Part shown: positions 6,506-13,368 of the stretch, one piece after another
Layout of the letters: each line of letters starts with the position of its first letter
Position numbering within the stretch: position 1 is the first letter of the stretch
From: Methanobacteriota archaeon
GTDB lineage: Archaea; Halobacteriota; Methanosarcinia; Methanosarcinales; Methanoperedenaceae
Reading direction: 5' to 3'
Assembly (NCBI GenBank): GCA_018900975.1
Contig: JAHIFK010000067.1
Span: 1 to 19,140 of the forward strand
DNA length: 19,140 nucleotides
The notes under the pieces: model-generated
Databases searched by the model: none
Told to the model about the DNA's origin: nothing
The model's input: the letters and a program-made list of their open reading frames with translations, nothing else
Position numbers and translations under genes: made by a program

Positions 6506-7444
6506 TTAGAACAGCGCTGACCCTGCTAGCAGGCTTCCGGCCACATATCCCAGTATAACTCCAGAGTTAAGGAACGGTAGACCTGCCTGGGGCTTTCCTT
6601 TGATGACAAGCCCCATGAGCACGGTGAATCCCACGAACGTACCAACTATTGCGCCAAGAGCCGGAAGATTGATGCTTCCGATAAATGGAACGCTATAGGA
6701 ACTTGCCTGCACAAAAAAGTTCGCAGAAACCACAAGCAGAGTAGGCATTACTGCATCTCCAAGCCCCATAAAAAAAGCCTCACGATCCTCTTTATCAAAT
6801 TTTTCTGTAAGAAATGAATACTTCCAGTGCTTCGGGACGACAAGCAGGATAGGAAGCTTAAGGTCCATTACTCCTTCTGCCAGCGCGACCATATGCTTAG
6901 TCCTGTACACCGCGATATAATCATAAACCGCCAGAGCGACCAGGAGAAGAAGCGTTGGTATTATCTCAAGAGAAATGCCGAACATGGTGCTTGCACCAGC
7001 GCCAATTATCACGCCGACAGTATCGATCACATACCATTCAGGATACTTATAAAGAAGGATGGTAAGGCCTGCTGAAAGAATGAAAAGCGAATAGTAAACA
7101 GTACCAAGTTCGAGTATCATGTCGGTTGAAAGCGCTATTGTTAATGTAATGTAAGGACCGACAGAGAAGAATGGTATGAACACAAAATAAAGTGTTGAAC
7201 CCACAGCAAAAAATATGAACGCCTGGATGATCCATTTTTTATTCAACTTTATGACCAGGAAAATAAAACCTGTGAAGATCAGGATGATAGCCATATAGAC
7301 CAATACGTTGCCAGGGTCTTCTGGATTGGAAAATGCCTTTATCTCGTTCAACTTAAAAGGTTCAGTAAGAGCAAGAGCGATCAGCTGCACAAGAAGAAGC
7401 ATGAACCCCATACCGATAAAAGGAATATATTCTTTAAGTTTCAA
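6506..7444 (-). CDS. Presenilin/signal-peptide-peptidase-like intramembrane aspartyl protease (A22)
   Basis: This polytopic membrane protein has about nine hydrophobic segments. The catalytic pair is visible as YD in ALAVYDYIAVY (Asp175 from the chosen start) and GLGD in FFMGLGDAVMP (Asp230). The C-terminal motif QAGLPFLNSG takes the place of eukaryotic PALP. These are the marks of the archaeal presenilin homologue (PSH) family, which cuts transmembrane helices such as signal-peptide remnants. Start choice: the frame opens with GTG 7451-7453, but that GTG is inside GAGGTGAT, an excellent Shine-Dalgarno match placed 4 nt before TTG 7442-7444. The TTG is therefore the more likely start (312 aa). 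A TATA-like box at about 7473-7482 would give a short leader. The natural substrate is unknown. Confidence 0.88.
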   Translation of the reverse strand: MKLKEYIPFIGMGFMLLLVQLIALALTEPFKLNEIKAFSNPEDPGNVLVYMAIILIFTGFIFLVIKLNKKWIIQAFIFFAVGSTLYFVFIPFFSVGPYITLTIALSTDMILELGTVYYSLFILSAGLTILLYKYPEWYVIDTVGVIIGAGASTMFGISLEIIPTLLLLVALAVYDYIAVYRTKHMVALAEGVMDLKLPILLVVPKHWKYSFLTEKFDKEDREAFFMGLGDAVMPTLLVVSANFFVQASSYSVPFIGSINLPALGAIVGTFVGFTVLMGLVIKGKPQAGLPFLNSGVILGYVAGSLLAGSALF

Positions 7445-7519
7445 AGCGATCACCTCATATATATGTGAACTTGTTTTAAAAGTTTGCCAGAAATTGACCT
7501 GCGACGCGTCTGAATTAGA

Positions 7520-8248
7520 TCATGCCTGCGTATGTATGCTTTCGATCGTGCACATCATGCCGTTGAACTTACCTTCTTCAATTCGAGGGGTCAGCCATCC
7601 AGTATGATATTTCGCCCCTGTGCCCGGTACAACGAAAGGGACGCCCTCATAATGAAATTGCTCCAATGATTCCCTGGCTTTCATATAATAGGGTTTGAAA
7701 AACTCCCAGGCATTTAATACATTTACCCCCTCGGCAAGGTCTGGAATTATCGCCTGCATACCCTTATTGGCAAAGACGATAACATCATTTTTATCTGATA
7801 CCCATACTCCGGTAACGATCCCCTCCAGGATGCTCTCAAAAAATTCCTTGTTCCCCCTTAATTCCTTCTCCATCTTATGCTTATATAGCGCCATCTCAAT
7901 AGTTATGTGAAGATCACGGTCCTTGAATGGTTTGATCAGGTATCCGAAAGGCTCAGTTATCTTTGCCCGCTCCAGGATATTTTCATCGCAATATGCTGTG
8001 AGGAATATCACCGGGATATCAAACATCGAGCGGATAGCGCTGGCTGTTTCGATACCATCCATCTTCCCGGCAAGCATTATATCCATCAATATCAGGTCAG
8101 GTTTATCCTCTTTAACCTTTTCAACGGCAACTTCACCCATAGATACCACGTAAGGAACAACATAACCCATTTTAATAAGGCTCATGCGTATATCCTCTGC
8201 AATAATGCTCTCATCTTCAACTACCATTATCTTTTTGACTTCCATCAT
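7520..8248 (-). CDS. Response regulator: receiver domain plus PAS domain
   Basis: The 242-aa protein has an N-terminal receiver domain (~5-120) with the acidic pair E11/D12, phospho-acceptor Asp56 (LILMDIML), Thr84 (FLTAYCD) and Lys106 (LIKPFKD). A PAS-type domain follows (~132-235: FFESILEGIVTGVWVSDKND ...). There is no DNA-binding domain, so the output is probably protein-protein signalling, as is common for methanogen-lineage regulators. The ATG overlaps the TGA of the kinase gene by 4 nt (ATGA), with GGAAGTGA just upstream, so the two genes are translationally coupled. This strongly suggests they are partners. Confidence 0.9.
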   Translation of the reverse strand: MMEVKKIMVVEDESIIAEDIRMSLIKMGYVVPYVVSMGEVAVEKVKEDKPDLILMDIMLAGKMDGIETASAIRSMFDIPVIFLTAYCDENILERAKITEPFGYLIKPFKDRDLHITIEMALYKHKMEKELRGNKEFFESILEGIVTGVWVSDKNDVIVFANKGMQAIIPDLAEGVNVLNAWEFFKPYYMKARESLEQFHYEGVPFVVPGTGAKYHTGWLTPRIEEGKFNGMMCTIESIHTQA

Positions 8249-10122
8249 TTCACTTCCTTGAATATAATAAGGTATTCCGTCCGTCTATCCCTGTTTATAG
8301 TGAACTTACCGTGAAGCTGGTTTTCTATCAGTATCGCGACCATCCGCATACCCCATGATTCTGTGTTTTTAAGATCCATATCTATTGGCAAACCTACACC
8401 GTTGTCACCCACAATAAGTTCGAAATTGCTGTTGCCTGTAGAACGCAGAGATATCCTGATCTCTCCTGGCCTGCCATCCGGAAAAGCGTACTTCAACGAA
8501 TTGCTGATAAGTTCGTTGATGATCAATCCGCACGGAATGGCAGAATTGATCCCCATGGAAACACTATCAACATTGATATTCATCGTAATTTTGCCCGGAT
8601 TTATATTATAGGAAATAAACAGTCCTTCCACAAGTTCTTTAATATATCCACCCAAATCGATCCTGCTGAGGTCTTTGGATTGATAGAGCTTCTCATGGAT
8701 AAGGGACATGGTAGTGATCCGGTTCTGGCTGTCCTTATACATGTCAATGTATTTATTATCTTTAATATATCCTGACTGCAACTTCAAGAGGCTTGAGATT
8801 ATCTGCATGTTGTTCTTGACCCTGTGATGGATCTCCCGCAGAAGCACCTCCTTTTCTTTCAGTGAGTTCTCTATCTGTTCTTGCGCCTGCTTTTTCTCAG
8901 TTATATCCCTGAAAATACCTGAAAGGCCTATCACTTCCTGGTTTGTATCGCGCAATGGGGATAATGTCATACCGACATCTATCTCCTTTCCGTCCTTTCG
9001 TTTGAGTATAGTCTCAATTCCAGTAACAGTACCGCCTGAAATGGCATTACGGATGATCTGTTCGCTATCAGGCTGCAGTTTCTGGTCAAATGACATGGGC
9101 AGGAATTTCTTTCCAAGGATCTCTGTTTCAGTCCATCCGAATATCCTCTCTGCGCTCTTGTTCCATGATGTTACAGTGTTATCAGGATCAGTTAATATGA
9201 TAGCATCGTTGGCGCTGTCAAACAGGTTGCGGTACCTCTCCTGCGCCTCATGGATGCGCTTTTCTCCAGCTTCTACCATTGTCTCATATGGCATATCGAT
9301 CGAAGTCTTGAACATGCCCATGTAAAAAAAGTATAACCCTGCTGCTTTCATCAGGTGTCCCGGGTATTCAAGGAACAGATATATCAGATCACTGAACGCT
9401 GTCAGGACAAAACCGTATAAAAGGCAAATCAGGATCTTATTTCCGGTTTCATGTATTCTGATGGTGTAAAGATAGCCTGTATAAAGGAGGGCCATTGATG
9501 TTGTAATAAGCAGAAGCATCTTTTCCCTGCTAGGACCTCCATCAGGAGAAGTGAGCATGGGGAATAATTCTGGATTTATCCCTGCAAAAAGGGCTATGGA
9601 TGAAAATGAGATAACAGCGACCGAGGCTATCAGTACTGGTTTTTTTTGTAGCACCTGAAATGTATCGTTATGAACGTACGCGCTTGCAAGGAATAAAACT
9701 GCTGTGACGATACGGGCCACACCCCAGAAGACCTGGGACTTCTCAAGCGAGTTGGGCGTTATGAAATCCGGCATAAATGGATAAGAAAGGATGTGGTATA
9801 GGTCAATGAGACCGATAATGAAAAAAGCAAGCCCGAGGAATAGGGACTGGTTGTCTACATATCCTGTACTTTCTTCAGTTCCAGCCTCTTTTGCGAACAC
9901 GTCAGGAAGGAATGGGGACTTGTTGTTAGCTTTTCTTTTAAATACAAGCCATGTGATCGCAAATATAGAAAAAGTGAGGACAAGGGGCAAAAGCTCGGTT
10001 GATATCTGAAAGTAATCGCGCAGCAGGGACGTTCCAACCCTGAAAGATTCAAGGGCATATCCTATCAGGAACACTGTGATTCCGATCGTCAGTATCATTG
10101 CAAGATGATTGGTTTTTGCCAT
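8245..10122 (-). CDS. Sensor histidine kinase: MASE3-like membrane sensor, PAS, HisKA_2, HATPase
   Basis: The 625-aa kinase has about eight membrane helices in residues 8-275 that resemble the MASE3 sensor domain (YHILSYPFMPDF at 109-120). A PAS domain follows (~293-410: YRNLFDSANDAIILTDPDN ... GIFRDITEKK), then a HisKA_2 dimerisation box EIHHRVKNNMQ with the likely phospho-acceptor His433. The catalytic domain has N-box INELISNSLKYAF (535-547) and G-box VGDNGVGLP (571-579). It should phosphorylate the receiver of the overlapping downstream gene. The start is supported by GGGGAT 5 nt before ATG. Its promoter region contains palindrome 10151-10164, placed between the likely TATA box (10168-10177) and the leader, a position suited to repression. 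The sensed signal is unknown. Confidence 0.92.
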   Translation of the reverse strand: MAKTNHLAMILTIGITVFLIGYALESFRVGTSLLRDYFQISTELLPLVLTFSIFAITWLVFKRKANNKSPFLPDVFAKEAGTEESTGYVDNQSLFLGLAFFIIGLIDLYHILSYPFMPDFITPNSLEKSQVFWGVARIVTAVLFLASAYVHNDTFQVLQKKPVLIASVAVISFSSIALFAGINPELFPMLTSPDGGPSREKMLLLITTSMALLYTGYLYTIRIHETGNKILICLLYGFVLTAFSDLIYLFLEYPGHLMKAAGLYFFYMGMFKTSIDMPYETMVEAGEKRIHEAQERYRNLFDSANDAIILTDPDNTVTSWNKSAERIFGWTETEILGKKFLPMSFDQKLQPDSEQIIRNAISGGTVTGIETILKRKDGKEIDVGMTLSPLRDTNQEVIGLSGIFRDITEKKQAQEQIENSLKEKEVLLREIHHRVKNNMQIISSLLKLQSGYIKDNKYIDMYKDSQNRITTMSLIHEKLYQSKDLSRIDLGGYIKELVEGLFISYNINPGKITMNINVDSVSMGINSAIPCGLIINELISNSLKYAFPDGRPGEIRISLRSTGNSNFELIVGDNGVGLPIDMDLKNTESWGMRMVAILIENQLHGKFTINRDRRTEYLIIFKEVK

Positions 10123-10150
10123 TTAATCCCCATTTAATAACATATAATAC

Positions 10151-10164
10151 ATGATTATAATCAT
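10151..10164. promoter_or_regulatory. Intergenic palindrome, putative operator (copy 2)
   Basis: ATGATTATAATCAT is a perfect 14-bp palindrome in the divergent promoter region of the histidine kinase and prephenate dehydratase genes. It shares all but one base with the core of the palindrome at 1848-1861. It abuts the shared TATA-like sequence, so a bound protein would affect both directions, with the kinase promoter the more exposed. Confidence 0.55.
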
Positions 10165-10167
10165 TAT

Positions 10168-10177
10168 TATTTAAATA
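10168..10177. promoter_or_regulatory. Palindromic TATA box usable in both directions
   Basis: TATTTAAATA is self-complementary. Read rightward it would start transcription near 10198, which is downstream of the ATG at 10188 and upstream of the ATG at 10260, supporting 10260 as the start of prephenate dehydratase. Read leftward it gives a short leader for the histidine kinase containing GGGGAT. Confidence 0.45.
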
Positions 10178-10259
10178 CATTTTCGTCATGATCCCTGGAT
10201 TCTACAGACACAATCCCTGGCAACAAAGTATTTCTTGTGCCTTTCAATATATAGAACGG

Positions 10260-11066
10260 ATGATTATCGGGACTTTAGGACCTGAGGGTTCATACTCTGA
10301 AAAGGCTGCTAAACAATGGAATAAAGTCGAAAAGCTGCGTTACTACGACGATATCCAGGATACTGTGGAGGCGCTTTTGAACAACGAAGTGGATTACAGT
10401 ATCGTGCCTGTCGAGAATTCACTGGAAGGGTCTATCCCGCTTACTCTTGATCTCCTGATGGAACACCAGTTAAAGATAGTTGGCGAGGTTATCGTTCAGA
10501 TAAGCCACTGCCTGCTAGCAAAGGGTGTGCTTTCAGATATTAAGGTCGTCATGTCCCACCCCCAGGCTCTTTCCCAGTGCAGGAAGTTCATTAAAGAAAA
10601 TTTCAAAACCGCGGAAGTCCGTCCGGTTCTGAGCACTTCCCTTGCTGCGAAACTTGCTTCAGGTTCAAAGGATATGGCAGCCATTGCGTCTGTGGCGTCG
10701 TCAGAGAGATATGGATTGAAGATTCTCGAAGAAAACATACAGGACGTTAACGAGAACTATACACGCTTCATTGTGATCGGGAAAGAGACACCGCATGCAA
10801 CTGGAAATGATAAGACCTCTATCATCTTAAATCTTCAAAAGAACAGACCCGGCGCGCTATTTGAGATACTGGATGAGTTCGCGAAAAAAAATATCGACCT
10901 TACAAAAATAGAATCGCGCCCCACAAAAAAGCTTCTTGGGGATTACCTCTTCCATATAGACCTTAAAGGGCACACCGAGGACAGGATAATTATGGAGACC
11001 CTTGAAAAGATAAAAAGTAAAGTCGGGATGCTCAAGATACTTGGGTCGTATCCTGCTGCCCGATAA
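10260..11066 (+). CDS. pheA: Prephenate dehydratase (PDT + ACT)
   Basis: It converts prephenate to phenylpyruvate in phenylalanine synthesis. The chosen ATG (268 aa) gives the family start MIIGTLGPEGSYSEKAA; an in-frame ATG at 10188 would add 24 unrelated residues and lies before the expected transcription start. The PDT domain shows VPVENSLEGSIPLTLDLL, SHPQALSQCRKF, AAIASVASSERYGL and the catalytic NYTRFIVIG motif. The C-terminal ACT domain shows RPGALFEILDEFAKKNIDLTKIESRP, where GAL- and ESRP are the phenylalanine-binding signatures, so feedback inhibition by phenylalanine is expected. It is a monofunctional dehydratase with no chorismate mutase. It is followed in the same direction by the riboflavin genes, which have a promoter-like sequence of their own. 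Confidence 0.95.
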   Translation: MIIGTLGPEGSYSEKAAKQWNKVEKLRYYDDIQDTVEALLNNEVDYSIVPVENSLEGSIPLTLDLLMEHQLKIVGEVIVQISHCLLAKGVLSDIKVVMSHPQALSQCRKFIKENFKTAEVRPVLSTSLAAKLASGSKDMAAIASVASSERYGLKILEENIQDVNENYTRFIVIGKETPHATGNDKTSIILNLQKNRPGALFEILDEFAKKNIDLTKIESRPTKKLLGDYLFHIDLKGHTEDRIIMETLEKIKSKVGMLKILGSYPAAR

Positions 11067-11077
11067 AAAGCTTTATA
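11063..11077 (+). promoter_or_regulatory. Promoter/possible operator before the riboflavin genes
   Basis: ATAAA-AAGC-TTTAT (11063-11076) is an inverted repeat overlapping the stop of pheA, and CTTTATAC within it resembles a TATA box. The expected transcription start near 11100 is about 12 nt before the ATG at 11112. As the gene downstream encodes a kinase fused to a DNA-binding domain, this repeat is a candidate autoregulatory site. Binding is not shown. Confidence 0.4.
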
Positions 11078-11111
11078 CCTGAAAACCCCATATTTGAGAT
11101 GCAACTCAGAT

Positions 11112-11771
11112 ATGGATAGTCTTATGGATATATCATCTCTTAAAAAACTTGCATTATTGGGGGCGCATAATAAGCCTCTGGAAATCTCTTCTGTGGAATT
11201 CGCATCTCACATAGATACAAGTCCCCAGACTGCTGCAAGGAAGCTAAAAAGCCTTGAAGATGAAATGCTAATTACCAGGCAGATATTGCACAACGGGCAG
11301 CTTGTAAATATAACAAAGAACGGGCTTGGGGCGCTGCAGAAAGAGTTTAATGAATATAGAGCGATATTTTCTGGGAATGGACATAAAAAATTCCTGACAG
11401 GAAAGGTAATTACAGGGCTGGGAGAAGGCCAATATTACATTTCACTTGTTGGGTACAGAAAGCAGTTCATTGAAAAACTCGGGTTTACGCCATTTCCAGG
11501 CACGCTGAACATCAAACTTGATCCTGCCAGTATCGAGATCAGAAAAGGAATAAGCGCACATATTAAAATCTCAGGATTCACGACAGAGAACAGGACTTTC
11601 GGTAGCGGCTCCTGCTTTAATGTCATGATAGATGATGTAAAAGGATCGGTTATCGTTCCCGAGCGCACGCACTATCCAGAAGATATAATCGAGATAATCG
11701 CGCCTGTGAACCTGAGGAAACATCTAAATATCAGGGACGGCAGCGCTGTTGAAGTGGAGGTAATAAAATGA
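11112..11771 (+). CDS. ribK: CTP-dependent riboflavin kinase with N-terminal winged-helix domain (RbkR type)
   Basis: It makes FMN from riboflavin, using CTP as phosphate donor in archaea. The C-terminal half carries the RibK signatures KVITGLGEGQYYISL, FGSGSCFN, FTPFPGTLNIKL and PERTHYP. Residues ~5-85 form a winged helix (ASHIDTSPQTAARKLKSLED as recognition helix, then LVNITKNGLGAL as wing). Such fusions are known in archaea as RbkR, which both phosphorylates riboflavin and represses riboflavin genes. The start is taken at ATG 11112 (219 aa), just after the expected transcription start; TTG 11094 and ATG 11124 are alternatives. The end overlaps the ribB start by 4 nt, so the two are one operon. 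Confidence 0.9.
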   Translation: MDSLMDISSLKKLALLGAHNKPLEISSVEFASHIDTSPQTAARKLKSLEDEMLITRQILHNGQLVNITKNGLGALQKEFNEYRAIFSGNGHKKFLTGKVITGLGEGQYYISLVGYRKQFIEKLGFTPFPGTLNIKLDPASIEIRKGISAHIKISGFTTENRTFGSGSCFNVMIDDVKGSVIVPERTHYPEDIIEIIAPVNLRKHLNIRDGSAVEVEVIK

Positions 11772-12439
11772 GTCTTGAAAAAGCTAAAGAAGCTCTCAGA
11801 AATGGTAAAATGATACTACTATACGATGCGGATGACCGTGAAGGTGAAACTGACCTGGTCATTCCTGCGCTATCTACGACCCCGGCTGACGTTGCTCGCA
11901 TGCGATGCGATGGCGGGGGGCTGATATGCGTTGCAGTTCATGGAGATGCGGCAGACAAACTGGGGCTACCTTTTATGTCTGAACTCTTAAAAAGCGTTTC
12001 ACTTAATGGTCATAGATCATTACGTTCAATGGTTGAAAAGAAGGGTGATATTCCCTATGACTCACGCTCATCTTTCTCCCTTTGGGTAAACCACAGGGAT
12101 ACTTTCACCGGCATTACCGATAACGACAGGGCGTTTACTATAAAAAAGGTCGCAGAGGCAGTGGAGAAAGTCATGAACGGGGAAGAGCTGGATTTTGGCA
12201 GGGAATTCAGGTCTCCTGGCCATGTTGCCCTTCTTCGCGCAGCGTCAGGTCTTCTTGATGAGCGCCGCGGACAGACTGAGCTTTCGATAAAGCTTGCACT
12301 GATGGCAGGAATTCCTCCTTCGATGGTAGTATGCGAGATGCTTGACAGTTGCACTGGAAAAGCTCTATCCAAAGAGGATGCAAGGAAATATGCGATCAGG
12401 CATCAGATGCCGTTTATCGAGGGCAAGGACATATTATAA
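11768..12439 (+). CDS. ribB: 3,4-dihydroxy-2-butanone 4-phosphate synthase
   Basis: It makes the four-carbon precursor of riboflavin from ribulose 5-phosphate. The 223-aa monofunctional enzyme shows the acidic metal/substrate loop DADDREGETD (20-29), the stretch CDGGGLICVAV, HRDTFTGITDNDRA, FRSPGHVALLRA, and RGQTELSIKLALMAG with GKALS near the end, all expected for RibB. GGAGGT stands 8 nt before the ATG, and the ATGA overlap with the kinase/regulator gene indicates coupled translation. Pairing flavin precursor synthesis with the FMN-forming kinase/regulator fits control of the pathway by its own product. Confidence 0.95.
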   Translation: MSLEKAKEALRNGKMILLYDADDREGETDLVIPALSTTPADVARMRCDGGGLICVAVHGDAADKLGLPFMSELLKSVSLNGHRSLRSMVEKKGDIPYDSRSSFSLWVNHRDTFTGITDNDRAFTIKKVAEAVEKVMNGEELDFGREFRSPGHVALLRAASGLLDERRGQTELSIKLALMAGIPPSMVVCEMLDSCTGKALSKEDARKYAIRHQMPFIEGKDIL

Positions 12440-12446
12440 GTGCATG

Positions 12447-12482
12447 TCATCTGACCATTTATATTGTGTACATCATCTGACC
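12447..12482. repeat. Direct repeat of TCATCTGACC
   Basis: The 10-mer TCATCTGACC occurs at 12447-12456 and 12473-12482, 26 nt apart, just after the ribB stop. No hairpin or T-run makes it an obvious terminator, and no gene starts here. It may be a small duplication or a pair of protein-binding sites. Confidence 0.4.
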
Positions 12483-12511
12483 TTTTCGTCCTCTGTCGCC
12501 GTAACCTGAAT

Positions 12512-12661
12512 TCAGGCTATTGTATTCAAAATTGAATTCAAGGCAAAGTTCGATGCAATCAAAGCATTGCCATCTTCAGTTAAATTGAGCGCTGCAAAAG
12601 TCGCAGCCAGCGCCAATGCAAGAATAATCGAAATTACAAAAGGTTTTCGGGTATTTTTCAT
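12512..12661 (-). CDS. Possible 49-aa membrane or secreted microprotein
   Basis: The frame reads MKNTRKPFVISIILALALAA, then TFAALNLTEDG and a further mildly hydrophobic stretch before TGA. A basic N-terminus followed by a single 15-residue hydrophobic segment looks like a signal anchor or signal peptide. It lies 47 nt downstream of the winged-helix regulator on the same strand, so co-transcription is possible. Against it, no Shine-Dalgarno is at usable distance (GGAGGG is about 26 nt upstream), and the remainder is too short for a domain. It could instead be the remnant of a truncated exported protein. Confidence 0.42.
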   Translation of the reverse strand: MKNTRKPFVISIILALALAATFAALNLTEDGNALIASNFALNSILNTIA

Positions 12662-12708
12662 AATATTTTAAAATACCTTTTCCCCACCCTCCTACTATTT
12701 TGAAGAAC

Positions 12709-13083
12709 TCATTTACTTAATTCTTTCAGGCGTTTGATACTTGCCATCATAGCCTGTGATTCCTTTTTCTTCTGGTTCTCCAGATATTCGATAATTTCGT
12801 CAATGCCTGTCTTGAGTTGATATATCTTATACGGTCTACCTTTTCCCGGCTTTTTCTCTTCCCTCTCCGCTATCCAGCCGAGTTCCTCAAGTTCGCGCAT
12901 TGCTATGCTCACTTCAGGCTGCCTCAGGTCAGACCCCATTTCAAGGTCCCTGGAAGTAACTTCTTTAACGTTTTTCAAATATGTAAGTACTTTTGCTACA
13001 TTTCTCTTTAATCCCAGGTCTATGAGTGTATCCGCGAATTCTTCGTCCGATTTGTCAAGGACATTTACTGAAAGACTTTTCAT
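12709..13083 (-). CDS. Winged-helix transcriptional regulator (TrmB/ArsR-like)
   Basis: In this 124-aa protein, residues ~15-100 form a winged helix: LGLKRNVAKVLTYLKNVKEV, then SRDLEMGSDLRQPEVSIAMRELEELGW (helix-turn-helix), then the wing AEREEKKPGKGRPYKIYQL. A C-terminal helical segment (EIIEYLENQKKKESQAMM) could dimerise. The size and layout match predicted regulators common in methanogen-lineage genomes; the target genes are unknown. It is divergent from the branched-chain aminotransferase across a 285-bp gap that contains repeated motifs, which makes that gene a natural candidate target. A TATA-like box lies at about 13116-13126. Confidence 0.8.
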   Translation of the reverse strand: MKSLSVNVLDKSDEEFADTLIDLGLKRNVAKVLTYLKNVKEVTSRDLEMGSDLRQPEVSIAMRELEELGWIAEREEKKPGKGRPYKIYQLKTGIDEIIEYLENQKKKESQAMMASIKRLKELSK

Positions 13084-13201
13084 AACATTTCACCATGCGA
13101 TTAAATGTATTCATGGAATATAAATCTTACGTTTTAATATTAACCCTCTATGAAAAGTTAACAAAAAAAAAATAGCCCGGCCCATTTCGAATAGTAATAA
13201 T

Positions 13202-13211
13202 ATCATAATAA
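13202..13211 (-). promoter_or_regulatory. TTATTATGAT element in the regulator/ilvE gap
   Basis: On the minus strand this reads TTATTATGAT, the same 10-mer as at 1843-1852, 14693-14702 and 18135-18144. All four copies lie in promoter regions between genes. Function inferred only from recurrence and position. Confidence 0.35.
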
Positions 13212-13257
13212 TGTTTATGTTGATGATGTGCATTATATATTAATCAATTTTTGAGTA

Positions 13258-13298
13258 TTATGACCTATGTATCAGCGAAAAATAATACTTTATGACCT
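13258..13298 (+). promoter_or_regulatory. Direct repeat TTATGACCT upstream of the aminotransferase gene
   Basis: TTATGACCT occurs at 13258-13266 and 13290-13298, 32 nt apart, about three helical turns. Both lie upstream of the likely ilvE TATA box (CATATATCC, about 13331-13339). Spacing by whole turns on one face of the helix suggests paired sites for one regulator, perhaps the divergently encoded winged-helix protein. Confidence 0.42.
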
Positions 13299-13368
13299 GG
13301 ATCATACTTCATGCCCCGCCAATCAAAACACATATATCCATTGTTTTCGTTAAGGAACTGGGATTTAC

